The notes beneath the pieces are model-generated. The model was given only the letters and a program-made list of their open reading frames with translations. It searched no databases and was not told the DNA's origin. This document shows, one piece after another, positions 1 through 5,870 of a DNA stretch of 6,063 nucleotides. Numbering within the stretch: the first letter of the stretch is position 1; each line of letters begins with the position of its first letter. The stretch lies in NCBI GenBank assembly GCA_023436485.1, contig JAEZIU010000105.1, forward strand, positions 1 through 6,063, written 5' to 3'. The DNA is from Bacillota bacterium (GTDB lineage: Bacteria; Bacillota; Clostridia; Acetivibrionales; DSM-1351). The position numbers were made by a program, and so were the translations under genes.

Positions 1-21
1 CTCTATGAAAAGTACGTTTAG
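1..21 (+). CDS. Possible 3' end of the upstream ribosomal protein gene (rpsD expected)
   Basis: Frame 1 reads L-Y-E-K-Y-V and then a TAG stop at 19-21. In Clostridia the gene before rpoA is usually rpsD (ribosomal protein uS4), whose C-terminus commonly ends in an I-V-E-(L/F)-Y-x-(K/R) type sequence, so L-Y-E-K is compatible. Only six codons are visible, and the identification rests mainly on expected gene order. The gene could instead end before the window, with this being intergenic sequence. Confidence 0.35.
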   Translation, partial: LYEKYV

Positions 22-55
22 AATCAGTTGCCCTCAAAAAATAAAAAGTTGTTAA

Positions 56-62
56 GGGAGGG
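56..62 (+). promoter_or_regulatory. Ribosome binding site that decides the rpoA start
   Basis: The sequence GGGAGGG contains a GGAGG core at 57-61. Two possible start codons follow back to back, TTG at 66 and GTG at 69. The core lies 4 nt before the TTG, which is too close, and 7 nt before the GTG, which is near optimal. This supports the GTG start. Confidence 0.75.
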
Positions 63-68
63 TTCTTG

Positions 69-1016
69 GTGATAGAAATAGAAAAGCCTAGAATTGAATG
101 TGTATCAAATAGCGATGATAACACTTACGGCAAGTTTATAGTTGAGCCTTTGGAAAGAGGCTATGGTATTACCCTCGGTAATTCTTTAAGAAGAATATTA
201 CTTTCTTCATTACCCGGTGCTGCTGTAAATTCAATTAAGATTGATGGAGTATTGCATGAATTCTCCACAGTTCCAGGAGTGGTAGAAGATGTTACTGAGA
301 TTATACTTAATATAAAATCTCTTTCATTATTAATTCATGGCGAAGGATCAAAGGTTATTTATATCGATGCAAATGGAGAAGGGCCAATAACAGCTGGTGA
401 CATTATCACTGACCAGGATGTAGAAATACTTAATCCTGACCTTCATATTGCAACATTGAATGGCGATCAAAGATTCTACATGGAGATGGTAATCAGTAAA
501 GGCAGAGGATATGTTTCTGCTGATAAGAATAAACAGGCTGGTCAACCTATCGGTGTCATTCCTGTTGATTCAATATATACTCCTGTCAAGAAAGTAAATT
601 ACACTGTTGAAAATACACGTGTAGGTCAGATTACCGATTACGATAAGCTGACACTTGAAGTATGGACTGGCGGAAGTATTAATCCTGATGAAGCTATTAG
701 TCTCGGAGCTAAAATACTTAGCGAGCATTTAAATCTGTTTGTAGACTTATCTGATCAGGCTAAGCATACAGAGATTATGGTTGAAAAAGAAGAAACCAAA
801 AAAGAGAAAGTTCTCGAAATGACTATTGAAGAGCTTGATTTGTCAGTTAGATCATACAACTGTTTAAAGAGAGCAGGAATCAATACAGTAGAGGATCTTA
901 CCAACAGAACCGAAGAGGATATGATGAAGGTAAGAAATCTGGGAAGAAAGTCTCTTGAAGAGGTTCTTCAAAAACTTCAGGCACTTGGATTGTTTTTAGC
1001 ACCAAGTGAAGAATAA
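69..1016 (+). CDS. rpoA: DNA-directed RNA polymerase subunit alpha
   Basis: This is the alpha subunit of RNA polymerase. Its dimer nucleates core enzyme assembly, and its C-terminal domain contacts UP elements and activators. From the GTG start the protein has 315 residues, normal for the family. The N-terminal dimerization and assembly domain covers about 1-230 and contains E26-P-L-E-R-G-Y-G, the L-G-N-S-L-R-R-I-L-L-S-S-L-P-G block (36-50) and V-L-H-E-F. A charged linker (about 231-250, E-K-E-E-T-K-K-E-K) joins it to the C-terminal domain. That domain has V-R-S-Y-N-C-L-K, with R261 and N264 matching the DNA-contact residues R265 and N268 of E. coli, and R-N-L-G-R-K-S-L-E-E (289-298), a helix-hairpin-helix DNA-binding element. 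GTG at 69 is preferred over TTG at 66 from RBS spacing and because family members begin M-I-E-I-E-K-P. The TTG start would add one residue. rplQ follows after 65 bp. The gene appears complete. Confidence 0.98.
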   Translation: MIEIEKPRIECVSNSDDNTYGKFIVEPLERGYGITLGNSLRRILLSSLPGAAVNSIKIDGVLHEFSTVPGVVEDVTEIILNIKSLSLLIHGEGSKVIYIDANGEGPITAGDIITDQDVEILNPDLHIATLNGDQRFYMEMVISKGRGYVSADKNKQAGQPIGVIPVDSIYTPVKKVNYTVENTRVGQITDYDKLTLEVWTGGSINPDEAISLGAKILSEHLNLFVDLSDQAKHTEIMVEKEETKKEKVLEMTIEELDLSVRSYNCLKRAGINTVEDLTNRTEEDMMKVRNLGRKSLEEVLQKLQALGLFLAPSEE

Positions 1017-1045
1017 TTGTTATAAAAATTAGATGCTAATATTAT
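1017..1045 (+). promoter_or_regulatory. Possible internal promoter before rplQ
   Basis: TTGTTA at 1017-1022 (4 of 6 to the sigma-A -35) is followed after 17 nt by TATTAT at 1040-1045 (5 of 6 to the -10). It lies in the 65-bp gap between rpoA and rplQ and could boost rplQ. The gap is very AT-rich, so a chance match is quite possible. The main transcription is expected to read through from the alpha operon. Confidence 0.3.
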
Positions 1046-1081
1046 ATAGTAGTTAAAATACAAGGTAAGGAGGGATAGGTA

Positions 1082-1606
1082 ATGCCAGGTCAAAGAAAGT
1101 TGGGGCGTACAACAGACCAAAGAAAGGCAATTTTAAAGAATCTTACAACAGCTTTATTTGTAAGTGGTAGAATTGAAACTACTGAGGCAAGAGCCAAGGA
1201 AGTTAAAAATATAGCAGAAAAACTTATCACTTTAGCAATCAAGGAAGCAGATAACTTTACTTCAAAGCAAGTAAAGGTTAGTGCTGCAAAAGTTGATGCC
1301 AAAGGAAAGAAGCTTACTGATGCTAAGACTTCAAAGAACGGTAAGAAGTATTTTGTAGTAGACAGAGAGCAGAAGACAGATATGGTTTCTGTTGATAGTT
1401 CTTCAAGACTACATGCAAGAAGACTTATAATGAACTGGGTATATAGACCAGCAACTGCTGATGGACAGAATATAAACATCACAGATAAACTTTTTGACGA
1501 AATAGCTCCTAAATACAAGGACAAAAAGGGCGGTTACACCAGAATCTATAAGCTCGGACCTAGAAGAGGCGACGCTGCAGAGATGGTAATACTAGAATTG
1601 GTTTAA
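1082..1606 (+). CDS. rplQ: 50S ribosomal protein L17 (bL17), long form with internal insertion
   Basis: This is a structural protein of the large ribosomal subunit. The start is a clear ATG with AAGGAGG at 1067-1073, 8 nt upstream. The N-terminal part (M-P-G-Q-R-K-L-G-R-T-T-D-Q-R-K-A, then S-G-R-I-E-T-T-E-A-R-A-K-E) and the C-terminal part (L-F-D-E-I-A-P-K-Y, G-G-Y-T-R-I-Y-K-L-G-P-R-R-G-D-A-A-E-M) are textbook bL17. The protein is 174 residues, whereas common bacterial forms have about 112-130. The extra length is a lysine- and serine-rich stretch at about 52-108, between the E-K-L-I-T helix and L-H-A-R-R. That stretch keeps the reading frame and similar base use, so it looks like a lineage-specific insertion rather than a frameshift or assembly error. 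The gene is the last of the alpha operon, followed by an intrinsic terminator. Identity is secure; the role of the insertion is unknown. Confidence 0.97.
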   Translation: MPGQRKLGRTTDQRKAILKNLTTALFVSGRIETTEARAKEVKNIAEKLITLAIKEADNFTSKQVKVSAAKVDAKGKKLTDAKTSKNGKKYFVVDREQKTDMVSVDSSSRLHARRLIMNWVYRPATADGQNINITDKLFDEIAPKYKDKKGGYTRIYKLGPRRGDAAEMVILELV

Positions 1607-1648
1607 TATACTTAAATATCTGTATCAACATATATCTAAGTGATTATT

Positions 1649-1690
1649 ATGTGGGGATTAAACAGTAAATGTTTAATCCCCATATTTTAT
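1649..1690 (+). terminator. Rho-independent terminator after rplQ
   Basis: A perfect 12-bp stem pairs 1652-1663 (TGGGGATTAAAC) with 1671-1682 (GTTTAATCCCCA) around a 7-nt AGTAAAT loop, which can close by one more A-T pair. The stem base extends by a G-T and two A-T pairs. TATTTTAT follows on the plus strand as a modest T-tract. The other side is not T-rich on the minus strand, so the terminator looks one-directional. It ends the ribosomal operon 43 bp after rplQ and 58 bp before ecfA1. Confidence 0.9.
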
Positions 1691-1747
1691 AACTCTAATA
1701 GAAAATAACTGCTCAAACTAGAAGAGAGTAGATTTTGGAGGCTATCA

Positions 1748-2593
1748 ATGAGTGATAATATGTTTGAAGTCAAAAACGTAAGTTTTTCATATAAATCATA
1801 CGGAGAAGTAAATATTGATATTCCGGCGTTGGAGCATGTAAGTACTACAATTGAAAAAGGGGATTTTGTAGTCATTTTAGGAAGAAACGGATCGGGAAAG
1901 TCAACATTTGCAAGGCTTCTTAATGCGCTTTTGATTCCTCTGGAAGGCAAGGTTATTGTTTTGGGTAAAAATACCGCAGATGAAAACAATCTATGGGAAA
2001 TTCGAAGTACTGCCGGAATGGTATTTCAGAATCCTGATAACCAAATAATAGCTACAACTGTTGAAGAGGATGTAGCATTTGGACCGGAAAATTTGGGCGT
2101 AGAACCTTCTGAGATAAGAAAAAGAGTTAACGAATCACTTCAAACAGTAGGCATTGCAGATTACAAGAAAAGTGCACCTCATATGCTGTCAGGCGGGCAG
2201 AAGCAGAGAGTTGCTATAGCAGGTATCCTTGCTATGAAGCCTGAATGTATTATTCTTGATGAAGCTACTTCGATGCTTGATCCTGTAGGTAGAAAAGAAG
2301 TTATAAATGTTTTAAAAAAGCTTAATAAAGAGGAGGGTATTACTATAATACACATTACCCACCACATGGACGAAGCAGCAATGGCAAACAGGCTTATAAT
2401 TATAGATAATGGTAGCATTGTTCTGGATGGGACTCCTAAAGAAGTATTTAGTAATGTTGATACAGTAAAAAACCTGGGACTTGATGTTCCACAGGTTACT
2501 GAACTAACTTACCTTCTAAAAGATTACGGCATTAATGTGGGGCAACTACCGTTGACTGTAGAAGAAGCTTTTGAAATATTTAAAAAAATATAA
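1748..2593 (+). CDS. ecfA1: Energy-coupling factor transporter ATPase EcfA1
   Basis: This is one of two ABC ATPases that form a heterodimer with EcfA2, bind EcfT on the cytoplasmic side and drive uptake of vitamins or metal ions through interchangeable S components. It has 281 residues, normal length. Visible motifs: Walker A G-R-N-G-S-G-K-S-T (45-53), Q-loop F-Q-N-P-D-N-Q (93-99), signature L-S-G-G-Q (147-151), Walker B I-I-L-D-E (168-172), D-loop S-M-L-D (175-178) and switch histidine H205 in I-T-H-H. The form D-E-A-T-S-M-L-D-P, rather than D-E-P-T-A-G-L-D-P, marks EcfA1 as opposed to EcfA2. The ATG start has GGAGG at 1737-1741, 6 nt upstream. No convincing promoter was found between the rplQ terminator and this gene, so it may depend on terminator read-through or a non-consensus promoter. 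Its stop lies 2 bp from the stop of the convergent methyltransferase gene. CbiO (cobalt) is an older name; substrate cannot be inferred. Confidence 0.95.
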   Translation: MSDNMFEVKNVSFSYKSYGEVNIDIPALEHVSTTIEKGDFVVILGRNGSGKSTFARLLNALLIPLEGKVIVLGKNTADENNLWEIRSTAGMVFQNPDNQIIATTVEEDVAFGPENLGVEPSEIRKRVNESLQTVGIADYKKSAPHMLSGGQKQRVAIAGILAMKPECIILDEATSMLDPVGRKEVINVLKKLNKEEGITIIHITHHMDEAAMANRLIIIDNGSIVLDGTPKEVFSNVDTVKNLGLDVPQVTELTYLLKDYGINVGQLPLTVEEAFEIFKKI

Positions 2594-2595
2594 CT

Positions 2596-3192
2596 TTATC
2601 TCTTAATTGATTTATATACTCTTACACCGCCACTTTTGTCTACATCTGTTACATTTCCAAAAACTGTTTCCATAACTTTTTTTAATGTGGAACCGCCTTT
2701 ATTGTGAAATGCTACAAGCCATAGTGCACCATTTTTTGAAAGGTGTCCATAGGATTCTGTTATTAGTCGGGTGTTCAATTCTTTGCCGGCGGCAATTGGC
2801 GGGTTTGATATTATATCATCAAAAGTTCGTTCTTCAAGAGAACTAAAAAGATTACTATTTAAGGCTTCTACGGAAAGGTTGTTACTTGCGGCATTTTTTT
2901 TGGTATAGTCCAATGCTCTATTATTAACATCTATCATTGTAATATTTTGCTGAGGGAATATGCTTTTAATAAAAAGTCCTATAGCACCATAGCCGCAGCC
3001 GATATCAAGAACTGACAAGCCGCTGGGAGTAAAATTTTTAATAAGATTTTCTGAGGCTCTGTCTATTTTTATTTCAAAGGAAAAAACACCGCTGACGGAG
3101 GTAAATGTAAGGGAGGAACCGCATATGCTCTCTGTAAAGGTTTTTTCTTTTATTTCAGATTCAGGGTTTTCAGTAAAATAGTGCTGACTCAT
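2596..3192 (-). CDS. RsmC/YbxB-like class I SAM-dependent methyltransferase
   Basis: This is a predicted cytoplasmic methyltransferase of the MTS (methyltransferase small) family, with 198 residues. The opening M-S-Q-H-Y-F-T-E-N-P, the L-T-F-T-S-V-S-G-V-F-S segment (28-38), SAM-binding motif I V-L-D-I-G-C-G-Y-G-A-I-G (61-72), acidic D88 in M-I-D-V-N, and catalytic N130-P-P-I resemble B. subtilis YbxB and the C-terminal domain of E. coli RsmC, which methylates N2 of G1207 in 16S rRNA. N-P-P-I fits methylation of an exocyclic amino group. An rRNA guanine target is the best guess but is not proven. The ATG start has GGAGG (plus-strand CCTCC at 3205-3209) 12 nt away, rather long, yet the N-terminus matches the family. 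The gene is inverted relative to all neighbours and separates ecfA1 from ecfA2. No convincing terminator follows it, so its transcripts may run antisense into ecfA1. Confidence 0.88.
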   Translation of the reverse strand: MSQHYFTENPESEIKEKTFTESICGSSLTFTSVSGVFSFEIKIDRASENLIKNFTPSGLSVLDIGCGYGAIGLFIKSIFPQQNITMIDVNNRALDYTKKNAASNNLSVEALNSNLFSSLEERTFDDIISNPPIAAGKELNTRLITESYGHLSKNGALWLVAFHNKGGSTLKKVMETVFGNVTDVDKSGGVRVYKSIKR

Positions 3193-3221
3193 TTAGTTTA
3201 ACAACCTCCGTAACTTATAAT

Positions 3222-3243
3222 AATATATATTATAATATATATT
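3222..3243. repeat. 22-bp perfect AT-only palindrome in the divergent promoter region
   Basis: The half-site AATATATATTA is followed directly by its exact reverse complement, with no spacer, centred between 3232 and 3233. It overlaps the candidate -10 of the methyltransferase promoter and lies 13 nt upstream of its RBS. It could be a regulator operator, a cruciform or bend site, or a by-product of alternating TA sequence. A second, 14-bp palindrome, TATATTTAAATATA, sits at 3269-3282. Confidence 0.6.
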
Positions 3244-3264
3244 TGAAGATATTTCATTCATCAA
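3236..3264 (-). promoter_or_regulatory. Candidate promoter of the methyltransferase gene
   Basis: On the minus strand, TTGATG (3264 down to 3259; 4 of 6 to the -35) is followed after 17 nt by TATATA (3241 down to 3236; 4 of 6 to the -10). Other -10-like hexamers occur just downstream, such as TATTAT with a TTCAAA -35, so the exact hexamers are uncertain. That a promoter lies in this gap is required by the divergent gene layout. Confidence 0.45.
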
Positions 3265-3316
3265 GATGTATATTTAAATATATAGTTTATGTGTAAAGCG
3301 TTAAAATGCTTAGCCC

Positions 3317-3346
3317 TTCACTAATATCGTTTATTTATGGTATTAT
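3317..3346 (+). promoter_or_regulatory. Candidate promoter of the ecfA2-ecfT-truA unit
   Basis: TATTAT at 3341-3346 (5 of 6 to the -10) is preceded by TG at 3338-3339, giving an extended -10. TTCACT at 3317-3322 is a 4-of-6 -35 with 18-nt spacing. Transcription would start near 3353, leaving a leader of about 58 nt before ecfA2. No riboswitch-like fold was recognised in that leader. A separate promoter is needed here because the inverted methyltransferase gene cuts this unit off from ecfA1. Confidence 0.55.
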
Positions 3347-3410
3347 AGTTTGTAATGTTAAAAGTTATCAAAAATATTATTCAATATATTTTAACTATCA
3401 GGAGTAGGAC

Positions 3411-4253
3411 ATGCCAATAAAAATTGAGAATTTATATTATACGTATATGGGCGGTGGACCTTTCGAGAAAAGTGCTCTCCATGACGTAAATATTGAAATA
3501 GATGAAGGGTCGTTTATAGGAATTATAGGACACACCGGTTCTGGAAAGTCTACATTAATACAGCATCTCAACGGTATTTTAAAGCCGACAAAGGGACGCG
3601 TAGTAATTAATGGGATTGATACAAAGCAAAAGAACCTAAAGGAATTAAGGCGTCAGGTGGGAATTGTATTTCAGTACCCGGAACATCAGCTGTTTGAAGA
3701 AACCGTAAAGAAGGACATTTCCTTTGGATTATTGAAACTGGGGATTTCCCAAAATCAAATAGATGAAAGAGTGATGGCAGCCATACAATCAGTAGGCCTT
3801 GATGAGGCTATTCTTGAGAAGTCACCTTTTGAACTTTCCGGAGGTCAGAAAAGAAGGGTTGCAATAGCAGGGGTTGTTGCAATGATGCCGCAGATTCTAG
3901 TTCTTGATGAACCTACTGCAGGGCTTGACCCCAGAGGAAGAGATGAAATTTTCGGGTATATAACAAAATTGCATAAAGATTCAAACATGACCATTATTCT
4001 TGTTTCACACAGTATGGAGGATATTGCAAAGCTTGCGGAAAGAGTAATTGTCATGAATGAAGGTACCGTATTCATGGATAAACCTTCAAAAGAGATATAT
4101 GCAAAGCCTGACGAACTAGAGAAAATAGGACTTTCAGCCCCTCAGATAACATATCTGATGAAAAGGCTTAAAGCCGTTTATCCAGGAATAAATGAGAATA
4201 TATTTACAGTAGAAGACGCAGCGAAAGAGTTGGCAAAGTATTTGAACCATTAG
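3411..4253 (+). CDS. ecfA2: Energy-coupling factor transporter ATPase EcfA2
   Basis: This is the second ABC ATPase of the ECF module and the partner of EcfA1 at EcfT. It has 280 residues, normal length. Motifs: the early Y-Y-T-Y-M segment (9-13), Walker A G-H-T-G-S-G-K-S-T (40-48), Q-loop F-Q-Y-P-E-H-Q-L-F-E-E-T-V (87-99, Q88), signature L-S-G-G-Q-K-R-R (142-149), Walker B I-L-V-L-D-E (162-167), D-loop A-G-L-D (170-173) and switch H200 in V-S-H. The F-Q-Y-P-E-H-Q-L-F-E-E-T-V segment and D-E-P-T-A-G-L-D-P are typical of EcfA2, so the two ATPases are diverged partners, not a recent duplication. The ATG start has AGGAG at 3400-3404, 6 nt upstream. The gene leads a tight plus-strand unit with ecfT 25 bp downstream. 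Both ATP sites of the heterodimer appear to have their canonical residues. Confidence 0.95.
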   Translation: MPIKIENLYYTYMGGGPFEKSALHDVNIEIDEGSFIGIIGHTGSGKSTLIQHLNGILKPTKGRVVINGIDTKQKNLKELRRQVGIVFQYPEHQLFEETVKKDISFGLLKLGISQNQIDERVMAAIQSVGLDEAILEKSPFELSGGQKRRVAIAGVVAMMPQILVLDEPTAGLDPRGRDEIFGYITKLHKDSNMTIILVSHSMEDIAKLAERVIVMNEGTVFMDKPSKEIYAKPDELEKIGLSAPQITYLMKRLKAVYPGINENIFTVEDAAKELAKYLNH

Positions 4254-4264
4254 AAGGCTAGTGG

Positions 4265-4270
4265 AAGGAG
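4265..4270 (+). promoter_or_regulatory. Ribosome binding site that decides the ecfT start
   Basis: AAGGAG lies 8 nt before a TTG codon at 4279. An in-frame GTG at 4261 would place this site inside the coding region and leaves only a weak AAGG 3 nt or so upstream of itself. The TTG start also yields the family-typical N-terminus M-I-R-D-I-T-I-G-Q-Y. Confidence 0.7.
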
Positions 4271-4278
4271 ACGGGCAA

Positions 4279-5082
4279 TTGATAAGAGACATAACCATAG
4301 GTCAGTATGTGCCGGGAGAATCGCTTTTGCATAAGGCTGACCCACGAACAAAAATAATTCTGACATTTATAATGATGATATTCATTTTTTTAATAAGTAC
4401 CTATTGGGGATATTTGTTGCTGACGTTGTTTACTGCTATCACGGTGGTATCCTCCAACATACCTGTAAAATTTGTTTTGAAAGGTTTAAAACCAATATTA
4501 TTTATTGTTATTTTTGCAGGCATAATAAATATTTTCACAATAAAAGGAACTGAGATATGGCACTGGGGTTTTCTCAGCATAACATACGAGGGTATTAATG
4601 TAGCAATTAAGATGGCTATAAGGCTATTTCTGCTTATAATTACCGCAAGTCTGTTAACCTATACTACCACGCCGATTGCTCTTACGGATGCAATTGAAAA
4701 GCTTTTAGGCCCTCTAAAACGCATAAAAGTGCCTGTTCACGAGATCGCAATGATGATGACTATAGCCTTAAGGTTTATTCCGACACTATTAGATGAGACA
4801 GATAAGATTATAAAAGCCCAGTCATCCAGGGGAGCGGATTTTGATTCAGGAAATATGATTGAGCGTGCAAAAAGTTTTATACCTGTGCTGATTCCGTTAT
4901 TTATCAGTGCATTCAGAAGAGCTGATGAACTAGCTACGGCAATGGAGGCCAGATGCTACAGGGGTAGTGAGGGACGAACAAGGATGAAGCAGCTTCATTT
5001 TTCGGGAAGTGATGCGGTAGTAACAGTTATAACTGTTGCTTTTATGACATGGGTATTACTAATGGAATATGTGATATTTTAG
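4279..5082 (+). CDS. ecfT: Energy-coupling factor transporter transmembrane protein EcfT
   Basis: This is the membrane scaffold of the ECF transporter, linking the EcfA1-EcfA2 ATPases to an S component and passing on the motion of ATP hydrolysis. From TTG 4279 the protein has 267 residues, the usual length. It opens with I-R-D-I-T-I-G-Q-Y-V-P-G-E-S, then H-K-A-D-P-R-T-K. Hydrophobic membrane segments lie at about 27-43, 44-60, 71-88 and 104-128, with a C-terminal one at about 245-267. Between them is the long amphipathic coupling region with the two characteristic short motifs, Q-S-S-R-G-A-D (S183-R184-G185) and A-M-E-A-R-C-Y (A224-R225-C226), known in the family to dock into grooves on the ATPases. 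The first motif has Ser where many members have Ala. A GTG at 4261 would add six residues (M-E-G-D-G-Q) and is less likely. The gene is 25 bp after ecfA2 and 23 bp before truA, so co-transcription is likely. No S component gene is nearby, fitting a shared group II module. Confidence 0.94.
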   Translation: MIRDITIGQYVPGESLLHKADPRTKIILTFIMMIFIFLISTYWGYLLLTLFTAITVVSSNIPVKFVLKGLKPILFIVIFAGIINIFTIKGTEIWHWGFLSITYEGINVAIKMAIRLFLLIITASLLTYTTTPIALTDAIEKLLGPLKRIKVPVHEIAMMMTIALRFIPTLLDETDKIIKAQSSRGADFDSGNMIERAKSFIPVLIPLFISAFRRADELATAMEARCYRGSEGRTRMKQLHFSGSDAVVTVITVAFMTWVLLMEYVIF

Positions 5083-5105
5083 AAAAGGAATAATCAGATA
5101 AATTT

Positions 5106-5843
5106 ATGAGGAAAATTAAACTCACTATCGAATATGACGGTACAAATTATCACGGTTGGCAGGTGCAAAAAAATGCTAAAACAGTACAGGAAGTAATTCA
5201 AAAAGCGATTTCTAAGCTCTTGGGAGAAGAAGTTGGACTTACAGGCTGCAGTCGAACGGATGTAGGAGTACATGCATATGGACAGGTTGCACATTTTCTT
5301 ACAGATTCCAACATACCTGGAGACAAGTTCTCTTATGCAATAAATAACTTGTTGCCTGATGATATAGTTATTAAGCACTCAGAAGAGGTTCCGGATGAAT
5401 TTCATGCAAGATACTCTACAAAAGGTAAAAAGTATAGGTACCTGATATACAATGCACCACATCATTCAGCTATTATGAGAAACAGGTCCAGCCATATCAG
5501 ACCGGAACTAAACATCTCAGAAATGCAAAAAGCAGCCCGTTATTTCATAGGAGAACACGATTTTGCTGCCTTTCAGGCCACCGGAGGACAGGTTAGAAGT
5601 ACTGTAAGAGAGATTTATAGTATGGAAGTATCTAGGAAAGAAGATAATATGATTTACATAGAGGTTTCCGGAAACGGATTTCTGTATAATATGGTAAGAA
5701 TAATAGCAGGAACTCTGATATACGTTGGGATGGGAAAGCTGAATGAATCTGAAATCCCCGGGATTATTGCAGGGATTGACAGGACAAAGGCCGGTAAGAC
5801 CGCTCCTGCACAGGGGTTGTATTTAATGGAGATTTACTATTAG
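5106..5843 (+). CDS. truA: tRNA pseudouridine(38-40) synthase TruA
   Basis: This enzyme converts uridines 38, 39 and 40 in the anticodon arm of tRNAs to pseudouridine, acting as a cytoplasmic homodimer without cofactor. It has 245 residues, normal length. It opens M-R-K-I-K-L-T-I-E-Y-D-G-T-N-Y-H-G-W-Q, carries the catalytic aspartate D52 in G-C-S-R-T-D-V-G-V-H-A (48-57), then F-H-A-R-Y-S-T-K-G-K-K-Y-R-Y (99-112), H-D-F-A-A-F (151-156), G-F-L-Y-N-M-V-R (191-198) and the closing T-A-P-A-Q-G-L-Y-L (232-240). ATG 5106 is the only reasonable start, since a TAA lies in frame at 5091. Its ribosome binding site is poor: the nearest purine match, AAGGAA at 5085-5090, is 15 nt away, so translation may be coupled to ecfT, whose stop is 23 bp upstream. 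The gene is last in the ecfA2-ecfT-truA unit. All key residues are present. Confidence 0.97.
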   Translation: MRKIKLTIEYDGTNYHGWQVQKNAKTVQEVIQKAISKLLGEEVGLTGCSRTDVGVHAYGQVAHFLTDSNIPGDKFSYAINNLLPDDIVIKHSEEVPDEFHARYSTKGKKYRYLIYNAPHHSAIMRNRSSHIRPELNISEMQKAARYFIGEHDFAAFQATGGQVRSTVREIYSMEVSRKEDNMIYIEVSGNGFLYNMVRIIAGTLIYVGMGKLNESEIPGIIAGIDRTKAGKTAPAQGLYLMEIYY

Positions 5844-5870
5844 ATAAAATAAAAAAGTGAAATGGCGAAC

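Noticed and set aside
1090..1524. Long minus-strand open frame (144 codons) opposite rplQ
   Set aside because: It lies wholly antisense to a confidently identified ribosomal protein gene, has no recognisable motif, and has a low-complexity Ser/Leu/Phe-rich composition typical of a shadow frame.
1687..1989. Minus-strand open frame of 100 codons overlapping the terminator and the ecfA1 start
   Set aside because: It is antisense to conserved ABC ATPase sequence, has no family resemblance, and would end inside a terminator region. Treated as a shadow.
2570..2625. AT-only hairpin plus T-run as a terminator for the methyltransferase gene
   Set aside because: Only five A-T pairs are available in the stem, with a long loop. 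The T-run alone is not enough to call a terminator, so it is mentioned only as part of the convergent-gene finding.
3295..3312. Small hairpin AAGC/GCTT in the divergent region as a terminator or riboswitch element
   Set aside because: The stem has only 4 bp and no T-tract follows. It is within chance expectation.
2594..3410. The inverted methyltransferase region as a mobile element or cargo
   Set aside because: No transposase, terminal inverted repeats or target-site duplication can be seen at its borders, and its base composition is like that of its neighbours.
1748..4253. ecfA1 and ecfA2 as a recent tandem duplication separated by an insertion
   Set aside because: The two proteins carry distinct subfamily signatures (D-E-A-T-S-M-L-D-P versus D-E-P-T-A-G-L-D-P, and different Q-loop contexts), so they are the standard anciently diverged EcfA1/EcfA2 pair.
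5094..5378. Minus-strand open frame of 94 codons opposite truA
   Set aside because: It is antisense to the catalytic domain of TruA, rich in Tyr, Cys and Ile without any motif, and has no supporting promoter or ribosome binding site.
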